Source: Siphonodentalium dalli
Lineage: Eukaryota; Mollusca; Scaphopoda; Gadilida; Siphonodentaliidae
Direction of reading: 5' to 3'
DNA length: 64,000 nucleotides
Assembly: GCA_032622095.1 (NCBI GenBank)
Contig: CP136065.1
Span: 204,114,618-204,178,617 of the forward strand
The position numbers and the translations under genes were made by a program. Shown piece by piece: positions 41,401 to 53,770 of the stretch. Position 1 is the stretch's first letter. Each line of letters opens with the position of its first letter. The notes below the pieces were generated by a model. It was not told the origin of the DNA, did not search any database, and worked only from the letters and a program-made list of their open reading frames with translations.

Positions 41401-44400
41401 GGGGTCATCTCAAAACTACTATCGGGATCCCGATTGATATCCCGATAGGATTCCGATAACTCAAAACTATCTTCTAAATTTCCCGATAGATTCCGATAGA
41501 GCGGTCACCATTTCCCGAAAATATTCCGATACCGCATCTAAATATTCCGATAACGCGCCGATTTCCCGAAAACTTTCCGAAAGTAATGTACGTAGCGTAT
41601 TACCAACTTTCCGATAATTTACCCATTTATTTCAAGAACAATTAGGCCTATGTCTGTTTTGATAATCGACGAATCGAGCATGTTTATGTTTCCGGTTCTA
41701 TTTGTTGTCATTACTTTTGGATTCGTCCACAGCCTCCTTCGTAAGCATATTTTTATTGGGGTGGAAGCCTGTTTAAAAGAATTAAAACTCTACACGTTTC
41801 AAGTTTTGATTCCAAGTTATTAAATTGTCCATTGAATTCTTTTTGCATATTATTCATACAGCACATATCTCCTAGAAACGCTCTGAAGGAAACATAAAAA
41901 GAAATGGTTTCATACAGGTAGTATCCCTTCAACACTAGCAATAGACTGTTCCAAAGTGAACGTGATAAAAAATTGAAATATATATTTGATAAAACTCTTT
42001 TGGCCTTAGAAATGTTCTCATATAAAACTGTCATTTGATTTGATTTTTTCCCTCATTCATCACACGATCATATGAATAATATTTTATTTTAATACACTGA
42101 GTGAGCAATTTTGAGAATTAAATAAAGTTTTGATCGAAAAGTTCGACAACATTTTCGATTTTCTCTTCAGTTACACGTCCCAACATCACGCCAATTCAGC
42201 CCAATATTGTGGGCACGGGGATTGGCTGGATTAGTACCCAAATAAATTATGTTGTTAAAGCGCATTGACAAATACATAATCTTGAGTATATTCTCCACAC
42301 TATAATCGAAAAATACAAAGGAATGGACACATGATTCAATCAAAATTGTTTCTTTAAAAAACACTCCCGCTAAGAAACCCCCACTGATGACGTGTGCAAA
42401 AAATATGTACCAACAGTAAACACGTGTTCTTGGAAATTGGGGCGCACAATGGGGACTCATTTATCATGGCTATATCTATTACCCATTCGGTAATTCATAA
42501 ATGACATTCATTGCAAATTCAAACAGAATATATCTTAGATTTAGTATTAGTATCAATTGACCATTTATCGAATGTTGTCATTGAACTTCTTGATCAGCTG
42601 ATGACGATGAAAAAATCTAGGAACCTTGTCGACGTCATAGCAGCAATGATAAAATACTGTAGCACAAATTTAATGTGCATCGGCCTTTTTGTTCTCTCGT
42701 TTGATTAATAACATTATTATTCTGCGCGCATTGACAATTCCATAATCTTGAGTATATGGACACACGATTCAATCCAAATGGTTTATTTAAAAAACACTCT
42801 CGTCAAGAAACACCCACTGATAACGAGCGCAGAAATTTGTACATGCGAACATGTGGTGTTGGAATGTGGGGCGCACAATGGGGACTGTCATCTATCATGG
42901 CTGTAACTATTAGTCATTCGGTAATAAATAAATGACATTCATTGCAAATTCAAACATAATATATCTTAGCTTTAGTGTTAGTATCAATTGACCATTTATC
43001 GAGTGTTTCCATTGAACTTATTGATCAGCTGATGACGATGAAAACACATCGGAACCTTGCCGACGTCAGCGCAACAATAACAAAATACTGTTTAGCACAA
43101 ATGTGCATCGATGGGCCGTTTTGTTCTCTCGTTTGATTAATAAATTATTATTCTCCGCGCATTAACACTGCCAAATACTCAAGTAAATTGGCCATATCAT
43201 GATGTGAAAAATCAAAGAAATGACATTGTATAACATTAGTTACTTTTATTTGAACACAAGAGTTCACGAGACAAACGCGGCTATTTTTTAAATTGAAAGT
43301 GCGCAAATCAATTCCGAATAGTGCTGCATTACCAGTTTACCACGAATTACTTATCGGCACTGTCTTGTCATTTTATATTGAATATGATTGCTCAAAATTT
43401 CACTAAGAGAAAGCACTTTCTCGATCGTAAGATACAATGTAGGCACGAAAGAATTGTTTAATTTATTAATTGCACAAGATATGTGCGGTGCAAATGTATT
43501 GACTGCAATGTCAAGGTCAAAAACCGGTGCGTTGTAAATTGAAGTAAACAAAAAAACACGTGCGTTGTAATCGATGGCACAATATTGACTAGTTTGAACT
43601 AATAATGCAGTCAATTGTAACTGAATTTACACGTAACTATCCAAGAGTTGATAGGTCACTTGATGATTTATTTTATGTTTCATTTCACCACGTAGCCATG
43701 GCTTAAAACATTAATAAATCACTCAATTTCGTGATATGTTTCCGACAGAGAAATTGAAACTGAAAGTCACATTGATCTGTTGATAAAACAAAACTTACCT
43801 TTCGTTTGTTTATTACATTTATTATAAAATATAAATATAAAACCTACTAAATATTCACCATACTATCATGCTTGGGAGGGGGATTCACAACTCTGAATTT
43901 TTTTTTACTCCCAGTCCCCATCCATACAGATGAACATAATTTCATAAATCAGGAGCCACATAACATTTAGTAATAATACATGTTTTTCCCCAAAAACTTT
44001 GACGTCGCCAGAAAGTTCTGTTGGCTGGAGGTAATATTACTGTTGGGTAAATGGTTAATATCGAAAGTAAACTAAATAAAAGTTAGCAAGACATCTTTTT
44101 TAAAGAAAAAAATGACGAAATATAGGAGCAGGCCTACTACAAATAAATCGCATCGTGTTACCTTGACCTTGATGATGCAATCGTGAAATTCGACACTGTC
44201 AACATAATTAGGCTATGTTCAACTTATCGAAATAATCAATGCACCATTATAATTAGTAGTAATTACAGAAAACGAAATTAATGTAGAATATGAAAAGCAG
44301 CCCATGCACACATTTAATTGTCAGTTAAATGTTATGATTACTTCGCGTATTTATAACCTTTGCACTGCAGATTTGCATGGAATTCCCCCCCCCCCCCCCC

Positions 44401-45600
44401 CCCCCCGAAACTGCATGACCATGCCGAATGTAGGCATAACAGCAAAATTTCCTGCTTAGGCTAAAGTTAAACCCACTGTGGATATATATATATTTCTTTC
44501 TACGGCTGTCTACTGGCGAGATTTGTTGTTTCCATGCATGTGCCGGTAAACAAAAATGCAATTGCCATGATTGCGTTATAAAGCACATCAAATGCTGCAT
44601 GGACATCGCACATATTCCAATATAAATTTCGCCTAGGCTATGTATATTCGGAATATAGGCCTACGTGTACACAGGCCCGATATTTTTTTTAAGCTTGAGT
44701 TGTCCCATGTTTGAAATTGTTTTATAAATCCGTTCACTGTGTGACATTTTCGAGACGTATTACTCTGCAATGCCACGTGTGTTGTTCCCAGAAACGTAAA
44801 TATTGATGACCCCAATTCCGGGAATCGGGCTAAAAATAGAACATATGACATCTCGTGTTAAGACTGCACTCGATTGTGCATGCATTAATTGTGTCGTCGG
44901 CGATTCACGATTAAATACAAATCTTTTACATTTGCCATAATATATGTATTTTATTATTTCCTCCATATTTAAAAGTCTGATGTATTTAAACATATTACAA
45001 ACACAATTAAGCTTTGAAGATAGTAGCCGCAACGCCGAAATAAATCTTAGAATTTAATCAATTGATGGATCTGTTCTATTTTTAGAAAGTGAAAGTAGCC
45101 GCTTGCATTAAGGCCTACTATACATATTTGGGTATGCTCCCCGTGAATTTATTTATTGATTTTGAAGATTTCCCGATGGGTGGGGTGTATTGTCAGGTAA
45201 AATACCGATATTGTACGTAGCACCCACTGATCACCACAGTATAACATATAATAGTTCTACGACACGTGTCCCCTGATACTTTAAAACTTTATACTAACGA
45301 TTTCTCATATTAGGAAACTATTAAATCAATAATAAAGATAGGCCTATAAAACATAAAATCGCGATAAAAGTCCGGAGTAATCCCGATACAGAAACTTTCC
45401 AAACAACATGTGTTGTTTTCGGAATATGATACTCCGAAATGAAAGTAAACTCCGATAGAATCCCGATAGACTATGTAAATATTCCGATAATTTCCCGAAA
45501 AATGTTGCGTCATTTCCCGATAATATAACTGTATATATGACTATCGGTATCCTATCGGGGAAATCTATCGGGATCCCGATAGTAGTTTTGAGATGACCCC
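41401..45600. mobile_element. 4,200-bp PIF/Harbinger-like element (TAA duplication)
   Basis: TAA (41398-41400 and 45601-45603) flanks ends GGGGTCATCTCAAAACTACT and AGTAGTTTTGAGATGACCCC, followed inwards by ATCGGGATCCCGAT. A TWA duplication and GGG-starting ends are typical of PIF/Harbinger. Both subterminal regions are packed with CCGATA and TTCCCGA motifs, possible transposase-binding sites. The interior has a large tandem duplication (42259-43170) and a C22 run, but no frame resembling the Harbinger nuclease or its Myb-like partner. It is probably non-autonomous. Confidence 0.8.
42259..43170 (+). repeat. Tandem duplication (~430-470-bp unit) inside the Harbinger-like element
   Basis: GCGCATTGACAA at 42259 and 42727, and GCGCATTAACAC at about 43158, mark unit starts. 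Shared sequence includes GGGGCGCACAATGGGGACT, AATGACATTCATTGCAAATT and TTGATCAGCTGATGACGATG. Small open frames inside (for example 42511-42708 plus, 42460-42167 minus) are present in one copy but broken in the other, so they are not supported as genes. Confidence 0.75.
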
Positions 45601-46133
45601 TAAGCACATAAGCCGCTTACACCTTTTAATTGGAGCCGGCCGTATACACTTTATGATGGTGTGTTTCAGAACGAAAAAGTTGAATAAATTCAACAATTCA
45701 AACGTTATTATATTCCATGTCCCAGCCCGGACATATACACCAAATTTCAATAATATCCATTGAGAAACAACGGACCAAACGCCATATAACACCCCGTATA
45801 TACAACTTTATTTGGAGCCGGCCACGGCCTCGGCATACACTTTATAGTGTGTCCCTGTATGCTTTCTGCTAGGTGACTCTTCCAATTCTTGGTCTGAAAT
45901 ACAAAGGGTGGGGTTCCATGATACGCTGTATATACTTGTTATATATAAAATGATATTGAATAAAAATTAATGTTCAATCTTTCTTTTCTTGATTACAACT
46001 TGAATTTTTAAGGTAACAATTATAGTCGAATTTTCAAACGGGATAGCTGTCCACTCTCCGCCCTGTTTATAAAACCAATATATTCATATAGCTATATGTA
46101 TATATGGTACTCGGCGTAGCAAACTTGATTTAA

Positions 46134-46465
46134 AGGCACGGGTGGCGTTCGTTGCATGATTATTTATATTTGTTCAAATCGCCATCAATAGAAGGAACAC
46201 CAAAATACATACAGTTCCACTCATGAATATGCCACAATCGGAGCGTAAATAGAATATTGTCGCCAAGACGTATATGATGGTGTATGTAAACAAGAACTTG
46301 CTCGTGATACAGCAGGTGTGATTCTGTTTACACGACACAGCGAAATTCTATTGCTTAAACACACACAAATGAGGAAAATAGTAACAAACGCTCTTTATGT
46401 TTACCATATCCGGATCTGAACACAAGCCAGGAAACGTAACTTTTGTTTTTAACTACATGTTGTAT
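46134..46465 (+). mobile_element. Solo arm of a TTAA element
   Basis: Starts after TTAA (46130-46133) with AGGCACGGGTGGC and follows the arm at 50128-50552: TTATATTTGTTC, ACACACAAATG, AAACGCTCTTTATG and GTTTAC. Identity is lower than between the other two arms. No matching second end was seen nearby. Confidence 0.5.
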
Positions 46466-46888
46466 TATCACTCGGGGAAGGAAAAGATTCACCCGAACCT
46501 CCAACCCGCGAGACGATCCCCCTCCCAATAAAGTGAAATATCCACCGTTATAATATGGTCACACTAGATTCTATTGTTATACGTGGAACGATGTTGTACA
46601 TATGTTACCATGATTGTGTGTAATTGTATTATGTGGGGGGGGGGGGGGGGGAGACCCTTTGTAAGTTGCAAAACTTGTTTCAATCCCGTCGTGATAGGCC
46701 CTAGATAATTAACATGGCTAGACAGACATAAATTTATTTATCAAAAAATCATATTTAACATTTGGACATATAAAGAACACATATATATTATACATACAAA
46801 AGTTTCACGTGCATGATAATGAAAAAAACAATGCCCATCGCTTGGTACTGCTGTTGTATATATATAATCTTCCAGTCGCGATAGTCTG

Positions 46889-47741
46889 CTATTCTAAATT
46901 AGAAGGTACGCGACAGGCCATCAGCTTTTCGAGTCGTGACTCTAATTCATTCACCATTCTCTCCAAATCGTCGTGAGCGTTTCGCATTGGCACCATCTTC
47001 GATTCTTCGACGCACACTCGGAAAAGTGGGTCATGCTGCATTCCGTCGCCTGTCTCTTCTAGTCGACCAAAGGCTGCCAATTTTGGTGCTTCCATGCAGC
47101 GAAGTTTATTTCTTACTTCATCATCGAGTTGATATGGAGAGTCGTCTCCGGGTATCGGCCTGACGTCATTTTCTGGTACCTGAAATTGTTTCACGATTTT
47201 ACTGTTGTGCGAGATAGTGAATTTAATATAAATTATTTTGGAGGACACTTAATTTGGCAGCATGAACAACATTTTTGGTGTATGATAATAGTAGTTTTAA
47301 TATGTGCAACATGCATATGTGGTGTCTAACATTTGTTCCGTTGTGCAATGCCGCTGGTATTTTAATTTAACAATAAGTTAAATGAAAAATAAATAATATT
47401 GTTGTCGTTGTAACTGGGTGTGAGGTGTATGGTATGTTTTTTTGAGATTTCGCCGAAAGGGTCCGGGTTCAATAAATGTTTCCTGCTAATTTGTTATTTC
47501 CACAAATCAACATGTTTTTACGCTCTGGAGAAATTCTAAAGAACCCTGAATATATATTTAGGAGTGTGATTTCGTTAACTAAAAGAATACTCACCACAAG
47601 AGACAGGCTTGATTTTGCGATAACTACTCTGTCGCGCAAAATAGCTGCAATTATCGGTATCCTGCGCCGAGAACTAGCAGCCGTCGTGCATTGTCGAGAA
47701 CTAGCACCCCTTCGTCTAGCAACATTCAAGCTAGAAGGCAT
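46889..47741 (-). CDS. Two-exon hypothetical protein, 145 aa
   Basis: Exon 1, 47741-47595, starts at an ATG (MPSSLNVARRRGASSRQ) and ends at GTG/GTGAGT in phase 0 after 49 codons. Exon 2, 47179-46889, follows acceptor CAATTTCAG and encodes 96 residues to a stop, phase 0 (VPENDVRPIPGDDSPY, EVRNKLRCMEAPKLAAFGRL). The last ~30 residues (DDLERMVNELESRLEKLM) form a heptad-like coiled coil. The first exon is Arg/Ser-rich and basic. No family is recognised. The frame is clean and splice phases match, which supports a real gene. It diverges from the BEN gene, with 540 bp between start codons. Confidence 0.6.
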
Positions 47742-48281
47742 TTCGATGTCTTTAGTATCGAGATCGTACCTCGTTTAAGGAATTTTTAAATCATGCACTT
47801 TCAGAAGGAATTGTGATACTGGCACCATATCAAGCTCCTTTTAAAGCTCATCCAGTGTGTTTATTACTTGGGGGGGGGGGGCTGCGTGGATTCTTTTTGT
47901 CCTGGAGATACATGTGTGAATCTCGTCGGTTCATGACACGCATGTTAGCGGGGCTTCATGTTTTGATAACCTTATATCTAATCGCGCATAAGTATTATTT
48001 ATAGCAAACTGTGAGTTTGTTTTGTGGCTTCTCGATCCGCGGCGATCAACCGATGACGCGCGTTGATTTTGATGACAAGTTTTTATAATCAGCTTTGCTA
48101 ACTGTGAAACGGAAGCCAATGAGCACTCCTCATTTGTTCTTTGATTGGACAGACCACGGCGCGGAAGTCCCTATATAACCAAGACACCCAACTGTGGTTC
48201 ACCATACTTCGTTAATCAAATCAGTGTTGTCGTCTTGGTAAATTGTCTATACATTCATTAGCATTTGTTAATTCTATCAAC
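47742..48281. promoter_or_regulatory. Shared 540-bp divergent promoter region
   Basis: On the plus side an ATTGG (inverted CCAAT box, 48143-48147) precedes CTATATAA (48171-48178), about 105 bp before the BEN gene ATG. On the minus side a TTTAAAAA motif lies about 45-55 bp before the ATG at 47741. A G12 run (47870-47881) lies between. CpG-containing stretches such as GATCCGCGGCGATCAACCG near 48033 also occur. A bidirectional promoter is an inference from spacing and motifs. Confidence 0.5.
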
Positions 48282-51200
48282 ATGAGCCGTAGAAACGTTC
48301 GTCCACCACAAACATTTTATGCGGTTCAGTTTCAACGTGACGGGAAATATCAGTCCGTTTCAGCTGCAAGGATTGCCTCCGATGGTGTTCCAACAGTTGG
48401 CCAGTCTTATCAGGTAAGTTGTTATGAAACGTGCACAAGGGTCATGGAATTTTAAGTATATTTATATGAAGTGTTAGTATTCCTTTACCTTTCAAATTTG
48501 CCACCATTGCATGAAAAACTTTTAATTCAAAATAAAACGTTCGTTTACCCCGGATACCTGGGCTAATAGATTGTTCATTGCACATTACAAACATTATTGA
48601 AAACCGAACTTTACAATAAATAATTGTTTAATTGTCTAATAGATTGTTCATGTTGCACATTACAAACGTTATTGAAAACCGAACTTAAATAATAGTTTAA
48701 TTGTCTAAACTAACTTGAGTAAATTAATAGTTGTAATTACATTCTCAAAAAAGCATTAATTAATTTCCTGAAAATGATCTAGATTTATATTTTTTTTTTT
48801 AAATATTCAACAAATTAATTTTTTTTTCATCATGCAAATTAATTTTTTTTTCATCATGCAAATTATCTGTGCTATATACATACAATTTTCTCTTTTTAAG
48901 CAAATAAATTCAAATGGCACTTAATCACTTATACAATTTTGGTTACTCCGATCATTTAAAGTGTACTAAGACAGCGTAAATCTTGATTTATGACATTGCG
49001 TCACTGGACACAACACTTGCCAAACATATGCAGCCGTTTTTCCAAGTAGTCCCAGTTCTAAGTATAAGTCCCAGTAATTCTAAAAATGAAGATTATCTAT
49101 AATTGTTCATTTATTAAGACTGTAAAAATAGTATAAAATACTAGTTTTACGACTAAACATTACGAGATCATTTGATGTAAAGTAAATATCACTGATTGCC
49201 ATTGAATTACAACAGGTTAATCATTTCACTATCTTTCCAGGTTCGATGGTCAAAGCGGGTTACCGCAGAAGCGAAAGTGCTGTATGATGGCACGCAACAG
49301 GACGTCAACGATTACATCGCGATTCAGACTGCTTCAAGTGACCCAGATTCAGAACCATCTACATCTACCAGACATCACACGATAGATATCAACACCATAG
49401 AGGTACAGTTATAAGCTCATTTACAGTTATTAATAATTAGTAGTTAAGTGATGTGAAACACTCGGGTGGGGTGATCAAATTGAAATGGAGAATAATCTGG
49501 GGGCAAAGCAGGGCAAAGAAGTATTTTTTTTTTTTTACAAATATTATATCCAAATTGACAACAAACACCGCCGTTCTTATATATTAATTAACGACAGTGG
49601 CTGTCGATGGCAAAATCATTTTCGTTAGCTTACCGCAGAGAGTAACGTCCCGATTTGAGAAGTAAATATTTACAATTGCGCGTTCAGATGATGATTTCTA
49701 TGGTGTGTGCAGGTCAATTTCGGCGATGTTAATTCAAGTCAAGTCAATAGTTTATTGCATATAAATGAAGTCAATACATTCATTGCATATACAAATAATA
49801 AAGTTTCAAAAACAATTCAATTGGGTTAAGGTCCCTAGCGGATGGAGGGCGTCAATATAATGCTATATTCCTCAAGTTGGCATAGCATCTGAATACTAAC
49901 TTATTATTTTCACGCGCCCGAATAAGTACATAATATGTCTTTAATTTAACTTATAAGTTGGAAATGTTATGGAGATGCTCTTCGTGAATTAATTATGATT
50001 TATATTATATTTGGTCTAACATTTATATTTGAATATAGTGGAGATAGATTTTTGTACTACAATTCACTCATTGTGCTTTAAATGCAATTTTAAACTACTG
50101 AAGTCGAAGATAATCTTTCTAAATTAAAGGCACGAGAGGCCTTAATTGTCGATAATATTCATATTTGTTCCAAACACCGTAAACAGAACAAACATTAAAA
50201 CGCATATCGTTTCATCCAGATATACCATGATCATCGCGTAAACAGCATGTTATAACGATCTACTATATTTTACCTAAGCAAGAGACTGATTGTGTTACAG
50301 AAGACAACACAATGCTACTGGCTAATCACACACAAATGGCATAAACGCTCTTTATTAGTTCCATGTCAGGAATTCACCAACAAAGAACGCTCTTTATGCT
50401 TACCATCATAATATAAACAAACACCAGCGAAGTTACTTTTTGTGCTTTTGTTTACATAAATTGGTCAAACATGTGACAATAACATACTGTTTATGCGATA
50501 TATATTTCTTATTTGTATACGGACAAAGTATGTCTACATTTTGATGTTCTTTAATGTATAAATGTGTAGATGTTTTGTTAATATGGCGACAGTAATTAAT
50601 TGACGCTGTAAATCAATCCATTTATCCGCTAGTTATTTCGGTGATTGGGTGCTGCTAGTCTGATTTATATATATCAAACATATTATAAGTTATTATATCT
50701 CTTTTTCAGACAAATGCTTTCTGGATTGGCACTGGTCGTAATTTGTATAACGACTGGACGGACAGTGACGATTCATCGGAAAGTGATCCTGTACCGGTGC
50801 AAGGGCTGGACAAATGCGTCGGAACTCCACTAGTCATTCCGTGTATACATAAAAAAGAGCTGGACTATTGGAAACAGAAATACCAAGAATTAGCAGACAG
50901 AGTGCTTGTTATGCAAGATCATATCACAATTCTGGAACAGCGACCGATTCCTGTCACACCTCCATCAGTTGCTACAAACCAAACAGCGCCAGAAGAATCT
51001 ACAACCACAACGACTGAATCTGCCGACTGCCCAATCGTTGTAACAGATCAAAGGTTCATGCTAATTCCACTGGACAGAATCCCGCAGAAAGTAAACCACG
51101 AGGCAGTTGAACGACTGTTGGAAGAGGCAGCTTCGTTCGACGACGTACCACCACCGACCATATCAACGACAGAAATGGATAAGATTTTTGATGATTCTTG

Positions 51201-51480
51201 TGGGGATCATGGTAGTTTCCTGCGAAAGACATTCCACAAGCTTTTCTGTATCGGCGAGACAGTTGGTAGAAACGTAAACGGGTGGCGAAAACAGAGCATG
51301 AACGCTACAAAGATCTCTTTCATTCGTGATAAATTTTTCAGATATTTCCCGGCACAGCCAATCAGCCTGGAAGGAGTTTTGTGGAAGAAATGTGTGGAAA
51401 GACTCGACCAGGCCAACCGGAACATCCACACCATCAAACTCAAGAAACATGTGGACTATTCAGGTCTAATGCCGTGCTAA
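48282..51480 (+). CDS. BEN-domain protein, three exons, 354 aa
   Basis: Exons are 48282-48413, 49241-49402 and 50710-51480 (44, 54 and 256 codons plus stop), all in phase 0, with donors CAG/GTAAGT and GAG/GTACAG and acceptors CTTTCCAG and TTTTTCAG. Residues 11-68 (FYAVQFQRDGKYQ, QVRWSKRVTAEAKVLYDG) form a small beta-rich Tudor-like module common in invertebrate BEN proteins. An acidic linker (DSDDSSESD) and a coiled coil (about 145-175, KELDYWKQKYQEL) follow. Residues ~264-341 match a BEN domain (SFLRKTFHKLFCIGETVGRN, FFRYFPAQP, LWKKCVERLDQANRNI). BEN proteins bind DNA and usually repress transcription. The frame is intact. Exon 3 lies between two long inverted TTAA-ended repeats. The BEN call rests on motif order and has not been searched. 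Confidence 0.75.
49735..49803 (-). mobile_element. Retroposon 3' tail in BEN intron 2
   Basis: On the minus strand, GCAATAAACTATTGACTTGACTTGA gives a polyadenylation signal followed by a short (TTGACT)n-type repeat. Such simple tails are typical 3' ends of non-LTR or SINE insertions in molluscs. The 5' part is not recognisable. Confidence 0.4.
50128..50552 (+). mobile_element. Left TTAA inverted-repeat arm (BEN intron 2)
   Basis: Begins AGGCACGAGAGGCCTTAATT after TTAA (50124-50127) and contains AACATGCTGTTTACGCGATG-like, CACACACAAATGGCAT and GTATACGGACAAAGT sequence. About 360-425 bp match, in complement, the sequence at 53258-53618. The arm has TTAA only at its outer side. Confidence 0.7.
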
Positions 51481-53130
51481 TTCGTAGACATAAACCTGAC
51501 AATTGTGTACATCTAAATTTCATGACTTTCCCGATTTATATCATTGATATTCTGAAGTGTTGTGTTGTATTGAACAACTTGTGGATATTTATTCACAGTC
51601 CTCGTCATGACTAATAATACCATGCCTGCTTGGAAATCACGTACACAATTATGTATGAGGGTACGTTAATTAGCAAATATAATTGATATAATTAATCGGT
51701 CACAACAATCTATTGATATATATATATATATAAGCATGGACGTAAATGAGATACATCGCTGATATAAGGAAGAACAATATTGCCATGTATCATAAACTGT
51801 CGGCAATCCTTTCTTATAAACTTGATATAACACCTACTCATACGATATATAATAGCACCGAAGAGGGATATCCTCGACCATTTCGACTTATAGAAAGGTA
51901 TGCAACATATATTGCAATTTTAATTTACTTTGATGGCCCACAGCTACATGTATATAGTGTGTGATTGATTGTTAGTTTTTATTGGGTGGTTATCATATAA
52001 GGCGTTTTTGAATTGTGTGCCAGGACATTATTGTTGTTACTATTTGTTCTTATGCTTTATGAAACGTTTTAATATATTCATATATTCATATATTTATATG
52101 TCAAAGAATTAAAAGAAATTATATTCCCGTGTATTTATATAAGCATGTTTTGTTTTTATCTCTTGACCGGTTCGTTTAAAGCCAGTAATCTCCACAGGTC
52201 ATCAGAACAAAAATTGACCCCTCTATAGGATTAAGTATTATTGGGGTGGGGTCAATTTTTGTTCTGGGGACCTGTGGTAATCTCGGGATCCAAAATATTA
52301 TATTTGCAAGTTTTTCACACTCGATACGACGCTTATTTGGACCCCTACATTTATAAACTCTGTCTCATTAACCTTTGAAATGAAGTTCTTAAACAGTAAA
52401 CATGTTTGTTAAGATACTATGCTTGTCATTATATAATGTCATCGCTGTCCGTGTTTTTAAAATTCAGATTCCTACTTGCATACCAGGAATACGGACACAT
52501 GCATGTATGGCATAATGACCGCATTTGTGTGCGCGAGAGATTTTCCCAAATCATCAGGGCTATAGCGATTTTCATAACTTGTCAGCATTATCGTATCTAA
52601 ACAGACTAAATTAATGTTTGTACTTAATCTTAAAAGCAAATTATAATAAAAATTTGTAGTTTAAAATGATTTGGGTATATTTGTACAAGTTCCTGTGAAG
52701 TACATGTGTGTAGTGTGTGCTAGTATTACATGTAATGCGAAATATATCAAATAGCCATCAAATTTCCCACCCCTACTTTTATTGCGTCCCTACTCTTATT
52801 TGATTTTTGGATATTTCCCACCCTATACTTTTATTCCGTACCCTTCTTTTATTTGGATCCCGCGAGTACAGGACTTCGTGATGGGTCTAATTGTCAAATA
52901 TGTTACATGCGACAAGAACCAACACATAAGAGGAACATAATTTGATGCGTTCGCTTGTATATATGCTTTATGTAATAAACTATGTTCGTATCTGTCTCTT
53001 TTGGCAGTCAAATTATATAACCATGTATATTGTATAGCCAAATTTTGATGTATTTTTGTTCTCAACTTATTTGTAATGATCTTTTTTACTTTGTTTATAT
53101 GGAGGAATAAAGATATATATATATATATTC
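51481..53130 (+). other. Probable 3' UTR and downstream region of the BEN gene
   Basis: No supported coding sequence. It contains a TA microsatellite (about 51717-51732), the hairpin element at 52192-52277, and an AATAAA at about 53105, just before another TA run, which may serve as the polyadenylation signal. Whether the transcript really extends that far cannot be told from sequence. Confidence 0.3.
52192..52277. mobile_element. 86-bp hairpin MITE with TAATCT duplication
   Basis: The arms CCACAGGTC..AGAACAAAAATTGACCCC and their complement flank a ~26-bp loop. TAATCT is directly repeated on both sides (52186-52191 and 52278-52283). This is a complete miniature element with clear ends, lying in the likely 3' UTR of the BEN gene, where it could fold in the RNA. 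Confidence 0.8.
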
Positions 53131-53257
53131 AAATTAATTATTAGATTACATTTCATTCAGGCCTCAGCTTAACTGGAGGCCGACGACAAGGGGAAGTCAG
53201 TCACTTCAAACAAAAGCCCATTGGACTTGTGTATTTAACCATTCCCTCACAAACAGA

Positions 53258-53618
53258 AAGAACATTAAAATGTAGACAGACTTTGTCCGTATACAAATAA
53301 GAAATATCGCATAAACAGTATGTTACTGTCATATATTTGACCATTGTTATGTAAACAAAAGCATAAAAGTAACTTTTCTGGTGTTTGTTTATATTATGAT
53401 GTAAACATAAATGCCATTTGTGTGTAATTAGCCAGTAGCATTGTGCTGTCTTCTGTAACACAATCAGGCTCTTGCTTAGGTAAAATATAGTAGGTCTTTA
53501 TAACATGCTGTTTACGCGATGGTCATGGTATATATGGACGAAACTGTATGCGTTTTAATGTTTTTCCGTTGATTGGAACAAATATGAATATTTTTGACAA
53601 CTAAGGCCTCACGTGCCT
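53258..53618 (-). mobile_element. Right TTAA inverted-repeat arm
   Basis: Inverted partner of 50128-50552, ending AAGGCCTCACGTGCCT followed by TTAA (53619-53622). Internal matches include TTTGTCCGTATACAAATAAG, ATCGCATAAACAGTATGTTA and AACATGCTGTTTACGCGATG. With the left arm it brackets 50.6-53.2 kb. Confidence 0.7.
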
Positions 53619-53770
53619 TTAAATGGAATAAAACCATGTTTATATAAAGTAATTCCCAATCGAAAGAGATCAAGCTTGCAGACGACTTCCTATTTCGAAT
53701 GAATGTTAAAAATGAATTGAGTCATTAATCAATAGAGCACCCATGTATTAAGAGTAATACATCCGATCGA

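Larger units (their letters stand above)
40043..45855. mobile_element. Long-TIR element (MULE or Merlin type) with nested insertions
   Basis: The 8-bp duplication TGTATGCT (40035-40042 and 45856-45863) flanks matching ends GGGACACACTATAAAGTGTA and its complement. The arms continue inwards with CCGGCTCC, TTATATGGCGTTTGGTCCGT, CCGTTGTTTCTCAATGGATA and AAATTTGGTGTATATGTCCG, and again with AAGGTGTAAGCGGCTTATGT and TAATCCG.TTACCTATA. So the native element is a ~0.84-kb foldback. Its present 5.8 kb comes from a ~0.78-kb insertion in the left arm (about 40200-40977) and a 4.2-kb insertion (41401-45600). Eight-base duplication and long GGG-starting arms fit MULE or Merlin; the choice is open. Confidence 0.8.
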
